Source of the DNA: a virus
Virus record (IMG/VR): IMGVR_UViG_3300018481_000007
Location: 1 to 60,698 of that record
Reading direction: 5' to 3' (one strand)
DNA: 60,698 nt
The position numbers and the translations under genes were made by a program. Under the pieces are notes generated by a model. It searched no databases, was not told the origin of the DNA, and worked only from the letters and a program-made list of their open reading frames with translations. Shown one piece after another: positions 32,331 to 40,122 of the stretch (position 1 is the stretch's first letter; each line of letters opens with the position of its first letter).

Positions 32331-32684
32331 TCACCGCACTTCCTCGTCCGTGTTGCCCATCCCGTACCGGCCGACGAAAACCCGGGTGAAGGTGGCGGGA
32401 TGCTCCCGATCCGATGGTCCCAGCAGTTTGGTGTCGTTTCCGGTCGGGTCCCACAGCCGGGTATTCACTGTGCGGGCCTTCGGGAGTTCTGCGATCAGTT
32501 CCTCCAGGTCCAGGTCGAGGTCCTTCGCCAGTTTCTCGCAGACCGCGATCTGGCAATAGCGGGTGTTGCTGAGAATGCCCGTGGCCAGACACGCCTGATA
32601 GATTTTGTAGGGCATCCAGGCAGCGGTGGTGAATTGGATCTTGGTGCGGAACTCGCCGTACTTCTCATCCAGTCGGAAAGGCAT
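32331..32684 (-). CDS. hypothetical protein between terminase genes
   Basis: The product has 117 residues. It is helical with WMPYKIYQACLATGILSNTR and KLAKDLDLDLEELIAELP segments. Operator 9 ends 2 bases before its ATG, taking the place of a ribosome-binding site. No family is recognised, but its position suggests a packaging accessory. Confidence 0.75.
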   Translation of the reverse strand: MPFRLDEKYGEFRTKIQFTTAAWMPYKIYQACLATGILSNTRYCQIAVCEKLAKDLDLDLEELIAELPKARTVNTRLWDPTGNDTKLLGPSDREHPATFTRVFVGRYGMGNTDEEVR

Positions 32685-32686
32685 TC

Positions 32687-32699
32687 TTAGGCCGCCTAA
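32687..32699. promoter_or_regulatory. TTAGN5CTAA operator site 9 (TTAGGCCGCCTAA)
   Basis: This site contains the stop codon of the small terminase gene (GCT-TAG on the minus strand) and ends 2 bases before the next start codon. Confidence 0.85.
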
Positions 32700-33238
32700 G
32701 CCGAGTCGGTTTCTTCGACGATCTCGGCGTCGTAGATGTCGTCCTCCTCGACCAGCGGAACCATTGTGGCGGTCATCCGCAGCACCCAGTCCTCCAGTTC
32801 GCTCTGGGTCGGTGTGTGCACCACCATCTCGGTCGGAGCGTTCAGACCGAACAACTTGTTGTGGTCGGAGATCAGTTCCCTAGCGCGGGACTGGGCAATC
32901 ATCTGCTCCGGGTTGTCCGGGTCGATGGCCTTGGTCCAGACCCCTCGCAGCAGCCGGTCAAGCCGAGCCCCGGCCATCGCCCGCATCTTGACCTTGTCGT
33001 CCTCGGTGGCCAGTTGGCGGACCAGTGCGCGCTCCACCGCCAACTTCGCCTGGCGAGGGGTGGGGTAGCCCAGGGTCTGCGCGATCTCGGCCCAGGAGGC
33101 TCCGGACATGGACAGCGACAGGGCGGCGTCGGCCTTGCGGTTGCGCTCCCGCAGGACCCTGCCCTTGTCGCCTCCCTTGATGTCCCCCCGCAGGTCGACC
33201 ACACCGGTCGGATGGGAGGAGTCCTGCCTGGTCGCCAT
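32696..33238 (-). CDS. terminase small subunit
   Basis: The product has 180 residues. An HTH of the small-terminase type lies at about residues 48-70 (SWAEIAQTLGYPTPRQAKLA). Helices about 75-140 (ATEDDKVKMRAMAGARLDRL and on) match the oligomerisation region. The C-terminus is acidic (DDIYDAEIVEETDSA), probably the contact with the large subunit. It is the promoter-proximal gene of the structural block and diverges from the fibre gene at 33356. Confidence 0.85.
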   Translation of the reverse strand: MATRQDSSHPTGVVDLRGDIKGGDKGRVLRERNRKADAALSLSMSGASWAEIAQTLGYPTPRQAKLAVERALVRQLATEDDKVKMRAMAGARLDRLLRGVWTKAIDPDNPEQMIAQSRARELISDHNKLFGLNAPTEMVVHTPTQSELEDWVLRMTATMVPLVEEDDIYDAEIVEETDSA

Positions 33239-33355
33239 GAGGGGAGGATACGACTACGTGTTCCCTCTCGTCACCCTGTGCGAGACTGCGCTTGTTCGAC
33301 GACCGCCCTCCGAGGGTGGAGCCAAGCCGGTGCAATCCCGGGACGAGGGGACACG

Positions 33356-34498
33356 ATGGCGCGCTGCAGTTGTGGAAACGCCGCCTGCTCGTGCGTCATC
33401 AAGGGTGCCCCCGAGGGTGGTGTGACGGTCACCGGGTCAGGCTCCCCGGAGCGGCCCTACCTGCTCTCCCTGACCTCCGGCGGTGAGCCGCTGGACTCCC
33501 TGGAGATGGTCGACTCCTCGACCGTGACGTGGGCAAGATCGGGTGCAGGCACCCCGGCCGACCACCGCCGCTACATCGCCACCGCCGATGTCGGGATGCG
33601 CGAACTGACCGACGTCTCCAAGACCGACGTGCCGATCCCCGGCGACGTGGTCCAGTGGAACGGGACCGAGTGGGTGTTCGGCGCCCCCGGGGCCACCGCC
33701 GTCCCGGTCTCGGGCATCTTCGGCACCGCCCCGCTGAACCTGTACGGGGCCAATCCCCTGATCGGCCCGTCGATCTACACTGACTCCAACGGCCAGATCC
33801 GGAGCGCGCCCCGCACCATCATCTCGGGCACCTTCGCCCCCACCGACCCGATCACCTCCTACCCGCTGGGTGTCTCGGTGATGACGCTGCTCACCGGGGC
33901 CAACGCCAGTGCCTGGCCGTTCGGGTTCTCGGCCACGGTCACCACCCACCACCGCTACGAGGGTGGCCCCACTGACAACGCGGGCTGGCAGGTCTGGTCC
34001 CGCAACAGCCCGACCTCAGTGCAGATGATGATGCGAACCTCCAGCGGTGGGGTCTGGTCGCCGTGGACCTTCGTCGGTGGGCAGCCCCCGTACTACGCGG
34101 CCTACAAGAGCACGGCCCAGGCGATGCCGGTGGCGAACACCTGGTACACCACGACCTTCGAGAACGTCGAGACCAGCGAGGGCGGGTTCCTCTACTCCGG
34201 CGGTGTGTTCACGGTGCCGATGGCGGGCAAGTACCAGATCAACTTCGCCTCCCACATCCAGAACACCACCACCACCTCCAGCGTCACCCTGGGTCTGGTG
34301 AAGAACGGGGTCTCGATCGCCGACTCCTCCAACGGTGCGGTCGGCAACAACAAGTCCTTCGACATGAACCGCCTGGTGAAGTGCGCGGCCGGGGACACGC
34401 TCTACGCCCGCATCAGGACCAACACGGCGGGCACCACCATGTACGGCGCGGCCGGGGCCCGCTACACCTACATCGACATCACCCTGGTCGGAGGCTGA
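33356..34498 (+). CDS. tail fibre with Cys-rich N-terminus and C1q-like end
   Basis: The product has 380 residues from ATG 33356, with ACGAGGGG upstream. It opens MARCSCGNAACSCVIKG, then GVTVTGSGSPERPYLLSL, the module shared with the fibres at 6579 and 34500. The middle has a DLTDV-like and VVQWNGTEWVF segment. The C-terminal about 130 residues (FLYSGGVFTVPMAGKYQINF onward, RLVKCAAGDTLYARI) look like a C1q/TNF jelly-roll trimer head. It is probably a receptor-binding fibre encoded divergently from the terminase. Confidence 0.78.
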   Translation: MARCSCGNAACSCVIKGAPEGGVTVTGSGSPERPYLLSLTSGGEPLDSLEMVDSSTVTWARSGAGTPADHRRYIATADVGMRELTDVSKTDVPIPGDVVQWNGTEWVFGAPGATAVPVSGIFGTAPLNLYGANPLIGPSIYTDSNGQIRSAPRTIISGTFAPTDPITSYPLGVSVMTLLTGANASAWPFGFSATVTTHHRYEGGPTDNAGWQVWSRNSPTSVQMMMRTSSGGVWSPWTFVGGQPPYYAAYKSTAQAMPVANTWYTTTFENVETSEGGFLYSGGVFTVPMAGKYQINFASHIQNTTTTSSVTLGLVKNGVSIADSSNGAVGNNKSFDMNRLVKCAAGDTLYARIRTNTAGTTMYGAAGARYTYIDITLVGG

Positions 34499-34499
34499 C

Positions 34500-35621
34500 G
34501 TGCCCAGATGCGGCTGCGGAGCCACCTGCTCCTGCCTGATCGTCGCCGGGGAAGGCGTCCAGGTCGACGGCATCGGCACCATCGAGAACCCCTACGAGAT
34601 CTCCTCCGACGCCTCCGAACTGCTGGAGCGGATCGAGTTCGTCGACACCCCCTCGGTGGACTTCACCGTCACCGGCATCGGCACCCTGATCACCCCGATG
34701 AGCGTCCAGGCCGAGGCCACCCTGGCGCTGACCGACCTGACCGACGTGCAGGGCACCCCGGGCAACCAGCAGGTGCCCGTCTGGGTCGACGACCACTGGG
34801 AGTTCCAGGACCAGACCGGCGGCGGCGGTGGACTGTCTCCGTCTGGTACCTGGGACATCTCACCGCTGGATATCTACGGCACCGACGACCTGATCGGCCG
34901 CGAGGTCTACATCGACTCCAATGGACAGTTGCGGGCCAAGCCGGACCTGGTGCCGACTCACCTGGTGGCGGACCTGGGCTCGACGTACCCGACTGGTCTG
35001 TCGATCTTCTACCTCACCGCTGCCCTGTCCGGTCCGTGGCCTCCCGCCGGGGCGACGGCAGCCACCGTCGTCACCACCAAGTCGACCAGCACCACCCAGT
35101 ACGGCGTGACGCAGTGGTGCTACTCCGCCACAGCCGGGACCACCAGAGCGTGGGTCCGTACCGGAACCAATGTTGCTTGGAATGCCTGGTTGGAGGTGGC
35201 CACCTCCGCACCCGCACCGCGCACGTTGCGGCGCAAGTCAACCAGCCAGGCACTGACCACCGCGAGCACCTACTACACGATCACCTTCGACGTCGACGGG
35301 GCCAATGGCACCGGCATCGGCTACTCCGGCGGTGTGTTCACCGTGCCCGAGGCCGGGGTCTACCTGATCAACCCGCTGGTGCTGGTGCAGGGTTCGGGGG
35401 CGCCGACCATCCGGGTGCGCATCATCGCCGCCGGGCTGAATCTCGGCGAGGAGACGGTGATCGGCGGCAGTGGCAACAACACGTTCACCCAGTCCCGCTC
35501 GATTCGGCTCGCCGCTGGGGAGACGATCTACCTGGAGGCACAGTCCACCCTCACCGGGTTCTCCGTCACCGGCTCGACGCCGGCGTACACCATGATCGAC
35601 ATCACCCGCATCTCCGCCTAG
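34500..35621 (+). CDS. tail fibre paralogue, C1q-like
   Basis: The product has 373 residues from a GTG that follows the preceding stop at once. The N-terminus is VPRCGCGATCSCLIVAGEG, then GVQVDGIGTIENPYEI. The sequence LALTDLTDVQGTPGNQQVPV and a Gly-rich hinge precede a middle domain. A C1q-like end (GIGYSGGVFTVPEAGVYLIN) matches the previous protein. The two genes look like an ancient tandem duplication with diverged middle parts. Confidence 0.78.
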   Translation: MPRCGCGATCSCLIVAGEGVQVDGIGTIENPYEISSDASELLERIEFVDTPSVDFTVTGIGTLITPMSVQAEATLALTDLTDVQGTPGNQQVPVWVDDHWEFQDQTGGGGGLSPSGTWDISPLDIYGTDDLIGREVYIDSNGQLRAKPDLVPTHLVADLGSTYPTGLSIFYLTAALSGPWPPAGATAATVVTTKSTSTTQYGVTQWCYSATAGTTRAWVRTGTNVAWNAWLEVATSAPAPRTLRRKSTSQALTTASTYYTITFDVDGANGTGIGYSGGVFTVPEAGVYLINPLVLVQGSGAPTIRVRIIAAGLNLGEETVIGGSGNNTFTQSRSIRLAAGETIYLEAQSTLTGFSVTGSTPAYTMIDITRISA

Positions 35622-35632
35622 AAAGGACCGTC

Positions 35633-35926
35633 ATGGCATACGCCGACATCGCGGCGCTCCAGCAGGACGCCGACTTCGCCGTGCGGGTGTCCGCCTGCTA
35701 CGCGGTCGAGACACTGACGATCGACGCCGGGCCAGACCCGGGCTCGTGGCAGGCCATGCACTCCTGGGACATGGCCGCCCAGCCGGGCTTCGGGGACGCC
35801 TACGCCTCGGCCATCGCCGGGGGTGTGCCCGACCCCGGCAACAACCCGGCGGTGATCTCCGACGCCATGATCCTGTCCGGGGTACAGTCCCTGCTGCCCC
35901 AGCCGCCCGAGGAGGAGACGCCCTGA
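35633..35926 (+). CDS. small virion-region protein, paralogue 1
   Basis: The product has 97 residues from ATG 35633 with GAAAGGACC upstream. It begins MAYADIAALQQDADFAVRVS and contains WDMAAQPGFGDAYASAI. It is clearly paralogous to the next protein. Small proteins of this pattern lie near tail or head genes in actinophages. The role is unknown. Confidence 0.75.
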   Translation: MAYADIAALQQDADFAVRVSACYAVETLTIDAGPDPGSWQAMHSWDMAAQPGFGDAYASAIAGGVPDPGNNPAVISDAMILSGVQSLLPQPPEEETP

Positions 35927-36201
35927 TGGCCTACTCCGATGTCCTGGCCCTGCACGAGGACCCCGACTTCGCCGGTCGCACCCAGGCCTGCGTGGCGATC
36001 GAGACCCTGGGGGACGACCCGCTGGTCGACCCGGGGGCATGGCAGGCGCAGCACGCCTGGGAGATGGCGGCCCAGCCCGGGTTCGGCGACGCCTACGCGA
36101 GTGCGCTGGCCGCCGACCCACCCATTGAGCGACCGGGGAACGACACCTCGGTGATCAGTGACGCCCAGATCCTGTCGGCCGTGCAGTCGGTGATGGCGTG
36201 A
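35926..36201 (+). CDS. small virion-region protein, paralogue 2
   Basis: The product has 91 residues, and its ATG overlaps the upstream stop (TGATG). It shares MAYxDxxALxxDxDFAxR and WEMAAQPGFGDAYASAL with paralogue 1. It differs mainly around residues 70-80. The pair is a tandem duplication. Confidence 0.75.
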   Translation: MAYSDVLALHEDPDFAGRTQACVAIETLGDDPLVDPGAWQAQHAWEMAAQPGFGDAYASALAADPPIERPGNDTSVISDAQILSAVQSVMA

Positions 36202-36704
36202 CCTTCATCCCGACACCCAAGGCCGACCTGATCCCCCTGCCGCAGTTGGACGGCGCCATCGTCGCGGTCACCCAGCAGGTGCTCAGTCGGCTGCACCACG
36301 CCGAGCAGGCGGCCGACTGGGCAGCCTCGGCCATCGCCGACCTGTACGAGGACCAGCCCGGTGGTGGTGGCATCTGGGAGTGGTCGGGACAGCCGTTCGG
36401 CACCGACCCCGGAGTGGGCGCGCTGCTGGTCACCGTGGCCTCCGGCAGCAACCGCACCATCGTCTTCGCCAAGTCCGACGCCGACGGCCTGACACCCTCG
36501 CTGGACCTGCTCACCCAAGGCTCCACCCTGGTGCTCACCGACGACCCGGCAGCCCCACCGGTGACCGCGTTCCGTCAGTACGTGGTGGCGAGTGACCCGA
36601 CCGACCACGGCACCTGGGTGTCGATGCTGGCGGTCCGGGTGGCGACCTTCGGCACCCAGGACACCCCCACCGTGGGCACCCGGGTGCGGCTGCTGATCCG
36701 GTGA
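36198..36704 (+). CDS. hypothetical protein of fibre region
   Basis: The product has 168 residues from a GTG overlapping the preceding stop. A helical N-terminus (AVTQQVLSRLHHAEQAADWA) is followed by a beta-rich C-terminal domain (WEWSGQPFGTDPGVGALLVT). It could be a fibre chaperone or tip protein. No family is recognised. Confidence 0.7.
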   Translation: MTFIPTPKADLIPLPQLDGAIVAVTQQVLSRLHHAEQAADWAASAIADLYEDQPGGGGIWEWSGQPFGTDPGVGALLVTVASGSNRTIVFAKSDADGLTPSLDLLTQGSTLVLTDDPAAPPVTAFRQYVVASDPTDHGTWVSMLAVRVATFGTQDTPTVGTRVRLLIR

Positions 36705-37561
36705 CCGAGTGCCTCGACCTCTACTGCGGCGGCGGTGGGGCCGGGGAGGGCTACCGACAGGCCGGGTTCACCATGACCGGGGTGGACCGGCAGCGGCGGC
36801 AGACCGGCTACCCACCGGGGACCCTGCTGGTGACCGACGTGCGGGAGGTCTTAGACGACCTAAGGTTCCTGCGCCGCTTCACCTTCATCCACGCCTCGCC
36901 GCCCTGTCAGCCGTTCACCCGGGCCTCCCACCTGCGGACCGCTCAGGGCAAGGTGACCACCACCGAGGACCTGGTCGCCTACACCCGGGAGCGGCTGGTC
37001 GCCAGTGGGGTGCCGTGGGTGATGGAGAACGTGCCGGAGGCCCCGATGCGGCGGGACCTGCTGCTCTGCGGGTCGTTCTTCCCCGAGTGCTCGATCACCG
37101 ACGCGACCGGGAGACGATGGCTGCAGCGGCACCGCATCTTCGAGTTCGGGGGTGGGGCGAGGGTGCCGTTCCAGGCTCGGTGCAGGCACGCCCAGGGCCG
37201 GAAGCTTGACACTGTGATGATGCGGCGCCGGCCACTGGGGGTCTACCACAAACTGGACGACGCGATCCCCTCCGGTGGGCAGACGGCGGCCACCCTGGCG
37301 GACGCGAGAGCGCTGATGGGCATCGGTTGGATGTCGTTCGAGGCGCTGGCGGAGGCGATCCCTCCGGCCTACACCCGCTACATCGGGTCAGCGCAACTCA
37401 AACAGGTACGCCAGCCGCTGCCGGTCGTTGTCCCCGGGGACGTCGAACCAGGTAGCCATCTCGTCACCGGTGAGGTGCACGCTGACGGTGTAGCCGGGCT
37501 CGATCGGGGTGGGCTCGGGAACCGGCGGGGGCTCGACGTAGCCGGTGCCCAGCAGCCGTAG
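36701..37561 (+). CDS. C5-cytosine DNA methyltransferase
   Basis: The product has 286 residues from a GTG overlapping the upstream stop. Motif I is DLYCGGGGAGEGYRQAGF, motif IV is SPPCQPF with catalytic C69, motif VI is ENV at about 109-111, motif VIII is QRHRIFEF, and the C-terminal motif is AIPPAYTRYIG. The target-recognition region is short. The last about 55 residues overlap the convergent ParB-like gene and look like a read-through tail. It should methylate cytosines to guard phage DNA. Operator 10 lies inside the gene. Confidence 0.85.
   Translation: MTECLDLYCGGGGAGEGYRQAGFTMTGVDRQRRQTGYPPGTLLVTDVREVLDDLRFLRRFTFIHASPPCQPFTRASHLRTAQGKVTTTEDLVAYTRERLVASGVPWVMENVPEAPMRRDLLLCGSFFPECSITDATGRRWLQRHRIFEFGGGARVPFQARCRHAQGRKLDTVMMRRRPLGVYHKLDDAIPSGGQTAATLADARALMGIGWMSFEALAEAIPPAYTRYIGSAQLKQVRQPLPVVVPGDVEPGSHLVTGEVHADGVAGLDRGGLGNRRGLDVAGAQQP
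36851..36863. promoter_or_regulatory. TTAGN5CTAA operator site 10 (TTAGACGACCTAA), intragenic
   Basis: This site is inside the methyltransferase gene, read as VLDDLRF. This frame differs from the LSxPK frame seen at other intragenic sites. Confidence 0.7.
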
Positions 37562-37927
37562 TTCGGTCTGCAGCAGCAGGTCGATCTGGGGGGCGAGCAG
37601 CCCCAGGTCCACGATGGCCAGCCGAGCCAGTTCGTTGTCCCCCAGCAGGATCCGCAGCGCGGTGGTGTCGTCCACGTCCAGCCAGACCACCGGGATCCTT
37701 AGGCTGCCTAACCTCAGACAGGCGGCGTAGGTGGTGTTCCCCGCCAGGATGTAGCCGGTGCTCCGCTGCACGTAGACCGGCCGGTACATGCCGTTGATCT
37801 CGATGGACTCGGTGATCGCGTCCTCGTCCCCGGAGGAGGGGTTGTCCGGGTGTGGCCGGACCATCTCGACCGACTCGAACAGCGGCTCCAGGGAGGGGTG
37901 GAACCTGACGTGGCCGGAGGTGATCAC
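37388..37927 (-). CDS. ParB/Srx N-terminal domain protein
   Basis: The product has 179 residues from GTG 37927 with GAGGAGACGGCG upstream. The first about 110 residues follow the ParB/Srx fold: ESVEMVRPHPDNP, AITESIEINGMYRPVYV, GYILAGNTTYAACLRLG, then IPVVWLDVDD. ATP- or CTP-binding ParB-like domains are often found beside phage methyltransferases. No ParA is present, so plasmid-style partition is unlikely. Operator 11 lies inside. It overlaps the methyltransferase end by 174 bases. Confidence 0.8.
   Translation of the reverse strand: MITSGHVRFHPSLEPLFESVEMVRPHPDNPSSGDEDAITESIEINGMYRPVYVQRSTGYILAGNTTYAACLRLGSLRIPVVWLDVDDTTALRILLGDNELARLAIVDLGLLAPQIDLLLQTELRLLGTGYVEPPPVPEPTPIEPGYTVSVHLTGDEMATWFDVPGDNDRQRLAYLFELR
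37699..37711. promoter_or_regulatory. TTAGN5CTAA operator site 11 (TTAGGCTGCCTAA), intragenic
   Basis: This site is inside the ParB-like gene, read as LRLGSLR on the minus strand. Confidence 0.7.
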
Positions 37928-38010
37928 CGCCGTCTCCTCAGGCGGCGAGCCCTGGCCCGACGCAGCGCCCTGATCTTGCGCTGCCTGCGCTCGTAGAGGC
38001 TGTTGCTCAT
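37924..38010 (-). CDS. 28-residue arginine-rich peptide
   Basis: The product begins MSNSLYERRQRKIRALRRAR and ends in four consecutive Arg residues, with nearly half of all residues basic. Stop overlap with the ParB-like GTG and a 12-base gap to the methyltransferase support translation. It resembles an arginine-rich RNA- or DNA-binding peptide (compare lambda N-type motifs). That comparison is only compositional. Confidence 0.55.
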   Translation of the reverse strand: MSNSLYERRQRKIRALRRARARRLRRRR

Positions 38011-38021
38011 GCCGGGTGGTC

Positions 38022-38654
38022 TCACGGGATGCTCCTGCCGATGTGCTCGGTGTACGCCGGGGGGATGGCCTGGGCCAGGCTCCTCTTGCTGGTGATCCAG
38101 GGGGCGTCGAGCGCCTGCTGCCACTGCTCCAGGGTGCCCTTGTAGCCGCCACTGTGGCCCCAGACCCCGGACATCGAGCCCTTGATCCGTCGGCCGTGCC
38201 GCCACCCGTCCACCCGGCCGACGTGCTTGGGGTGCGGCGGGCGGGGGACCGGGAAGGACACCTCGAAGTAGCGGTGCCGGTAGGTGGAGAGACCGAACAT
38301 GGCCCCGCACAGGGTGATGTCGGGGCGCAGGTTGGCCCCCTTGACGTTCTCCACGATGGTCGGCAGCGGCAGGGCGGCGAGCATCCGGCGGGTCTGCGGC
38401 ACCAGGTCGGTGTGCCCGGTGGTGTTGCCCCAGGTGCCGGTGGTCAGGGTGGAGGAGGCCTGGCACGGCGGGGAGGCGTGCACGGCGTCGAACTCCATCC
38501 AGTGCTCCTCGCAAAACTCCAGGGCGTCACCGAGCACGAACGTGAAGGGGTAGTCGGGCTGATTCTCGTTATCCACACCGGTCACCGTCCAGCCAGCCCG
38601 GTGATAACCGACCGAGCACCCCCCGGCACCGCAGAAAAGGTCCAACAACCTCAC
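38022..38654 (-). CDS. C5-cytosine DNA methyltransferase (second)
   Basis: The product has 210 residues from GTG 38654, overlapping the upstream stop. Motif I is LLDLFCGAGGCSVGYHRAG, motif IV is SPPCQ with C64, motif VI is VENV at about 101-104, motif VIII is YRHRYFE, and the C-terminus has AIPPAYTEHIG. It is shorter than most C5 enzymes, with a reduced recognition region, like the plus-strand one. Two distinct C5 enzymes suggest two target sequences. Confidence 0.88.
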   Translation of the reverse strand: MRLLDLFCGAGGCSVGYHRAGWTVTGVDNENQPDYPFTFVLGDALEFCEEHWMEFDAVHASPPCQASSTLTTGTWGNTTGHTDLVPQTRRMLAALPLPTIVENVKGANLRPDITLCGAMFGLSTYRHRYFEVSFPVPRPPHPKHVGRVDGWRHGRRIKGSMSGVWGHSGGYKGTLEQWQQALDAPWITSKRSLAQAIPPAYTEHIGRSIP

Positions 38655-38839
38655 TTCTTGCCACACAGGGTGCAGCCGGGGGCCTTCTTGTTGGCTGCTT
38701 TCTTGTTGGCGGCCTTCCGGTTCGGTGCCTTCTTGCCGATATTGGCGTCAGCGGCCGCTTTCGCCTTGGCGAAGTTGGCTTTCTTCAGTTTTGCGGCCCG
38801 GCCCGAGCAGCATTTCATCTGGGGGGCCGCTACTACCAT
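38651..38839 (-). CDS. Lys/Ala-rich small basic protein
   Basis: The product has 62 residues from ATG 38839 with GAAAGG upstream. KCCSGRAAKLKKANFAKAKA, then KAANKKAANKK, recalls histone H1-like tails. A C-terminal CTLCGKK adds a Cys pair. It probably binds nucleic acid. The function is unknown. Confidence 0.65.
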   Translation of the reverse strand: MVVAAPQMKCCSGRAAKLKKANFAKAKAAADANIGKKAPNRKAANKKAANKKAPGCTLCGKK

Positions 38840-38840
38840 C

Positions 38841-39197
38841 TCAGGAGCCTTTCTGGGTGCGTTCGATGGTCGAAATCGGTATGTCGGACTCCGATACCCA
38901 CCACCGTAGAGGCATGGCACCGGGATTACCGTCCAGACCGAGCCTGTTGGCGAAGTCCACCTTGTTGTCGTGAGCCCACCGGGTCCATTTGACCGCAGAA
39001 TCGGTCTCCACCACCACCTTCCACTCGGTTCGGTTGCACCTCAGCATGAAGGAGGTCAGCCCGAGCCCCAGGACGTCGGGTTGTTCGAGGTCGGTGAGCC
39101 ACAGCAGGTGCCGGAAGGACAGAGGGTTCGGCCTGAGCACCCGATCGGCCTCGATCTTGGCTGCACTGTGCGAGCAGGTGAAATGAATCAGCCTCAT
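38841..39197 (-). CDS. ADP-ribosyltransferase-like protein (tentative)
   Basis: The product has 118 residues from ATG 39197. The N-terminus RLIHFTCSHSAAKIEADRVL, the central HLLWLTDLEQPDVLGLG and a C-terminal RWWVSESDIPISTIE resemble the His...Trp/Tyr...Glu layout of small ART-superfamily proteins such as DarT relatives and uncharacterised actinobacterial families. This is a pattern resemblance only. Catalytic residues are not proved. Confidence 0.5.
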   Translation of the reverse strand: MRLIHFTCSHSAAKIEADRVLRPNPLSFRHLLWLTDLEQPDVLGLGLTSFMLRCNRTEWKVVVETDSAVKWTRWAHDNKVDFANRLGLDGNPGAMPLRWWVSESDIPISTIERTQKGS

Positions 39198-39484
39198 CGC
39201 AGCCCTCCCGGCACGATGCAGGCGCCCTGGTGGCCGGGAGGCTGTGTGCATCCGGGCGGACAGGGCTCCCCGTTGGCGTCGACCTGCCCTCCCGGGTTGA
39301 CCTGAGCGGCCAACTCGTCGCACATCCGGCTCGCGTCCTCCTCGCTGTCGTGCTCCCACTGCCAGGAGGTCTTCTCCAGGCACCGCAGGATCACCCGCCA
39401 GTAGTCGCCATCATCGAGGTGCTCGTACCAGATCCCGACCACCTTGTCGGGGTTGAGCCACATGTCCTTCACGCGAACCAGCAT
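39194..39484 (-). CDS. hypothetical protein
   Basis: The product has 96 residues. The N-terminal half (MLVRVKDMWLNPDKVVGIWY) is a strand-rich domain seen in small actinophage proteins. The C-terminus has CPPGCTQPPGHQGAC, a Cys/His knuckle. Its stop overlaps the next gene. Confidence 0.7.
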   Translation of the reverse strand: MLVRVKDMWLNPDKVVGIWYEHLDDGDYWRVILRCLEKTSWQWEHDSEEDASRMCDELAAQVNPGGQVDANGEPCPPGCTQPPGHQGACIVPGGLR

Positions 39485-39774
39485 CACTCGTCCCTCATCT
39501 CGTCCATCAGGTCCAGCACCAGCCGGAAAGCGTCCCGGGTGGCCTTGCGACAGGCCCGCTCCTGCCTGCTCATCGGGCTCCTGAGCGCCTGAACCTCGGC
39601 GTAGGCCAGGGCCTCGATGCGGTCGTGCAGCATCACCTGGTCGACCACCAGCCTGCGGGCCACGAAGGCCATCGGGGCGTGGCAGTTGCCGCACAGGGGT
39701 CCGGAGTTGCCGTGCATCACGATCTCGCCGCCGTCGTGGGTGCAGAACTCGGGCTCCTGCAGTACGTCAGCCAT
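39484..39774 (-). CDS. small zinc-binding hypothetical protein
   Basis: The product has 96 residues. C11-T-H and the LCGNCHAPMAF motif suggest a zinc site in the first 35 residues, followed by long helices. It is part of the overlapping minus-strand run. Confidence 0.7.
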   Translation of the reverse strand: MADVLQEPEFCTHDGGEIVMHGNSGPLCGNCHAPMAFVARRLVVDQVMLHDRIEALAYAEVQALRSPMSRQERACRKATRDAFRLVLDLMDEMRDE

Positions 39775-39889
39775 GAGACTCCTCCATCTCGACCAGGGTC
39801 CACAGCCACGACTCGGCCTGCTCGGGACTGATGCGGCGGTGGGCGAGCATGTCCAGCACCCAGCAGACCTGGGTCTCGAAGGGGCTCAT
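39767..39889 (-). CDS. 40-residue helical protein
   Basis: This is a short protein (MSPFETQVCWVLDMLAHRRI ending EMEESHG) whose start and stop overlap the neighbouring genes. No function is recognised. Confidence 0.55.
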   Translation of the reverse strand: MSPFETQVCWVLDMLAHRRISPEQAESWLWTLVEMEESHG

Positions 39890-40122
39890 GCCTGGTCCAT
39901 CTCGCTGGCCAGCAGCAACTCGCACACCGCACAGACCTCCATCGTGTCGTTGTCGGGGGTGTAGGTCGCCATCCCCAGCCCGCAGCGGGCGCACCGACCG
40001 GAGTACGCCGGTGTGCCGAAGGTCATCCGCACCCCCTGGTGCCAGATCACGATCAGCACCACCGCACCCTCGTGGGTGGTGATCTCCCACTGGCCCTCAC
40101 CGCTGATCTGCTCGACGCTCAT
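39886..40122 (-). CDS. zinc-ribbon protein
   Basis: The product has 78 residues from ATG 40122. It has RCARCGLG and VCAVCELL, two C-x2-C knuckles about 20 residues apart, the zinc-ribbon spacing. The N-terminal half is a beta-rich domain. Confidence 0.75.
   Translation of the reverse strand: MSVEQISGEGQWEITTHEGAVVLIVIWHQGVRMTFGTPAYSGRCARCGLGMATYTPDNDTMEVCAVCELLLASEMDQA

Noticed and set aside
37388-37561. C-terminal 55 residues of the plus-strand methyltransferase as a functional domain
   Set aside because: They are encoded opposite the ParB-like gene and have no recognisable motif. Conserved methyltransferase motifs end before this stretch.
37388-37927. Phage plasmid partition system (ParABS)
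   Set aside because: There is no ParA ATPase in the window, and the ParB-like protein has only the N-terminal domain.
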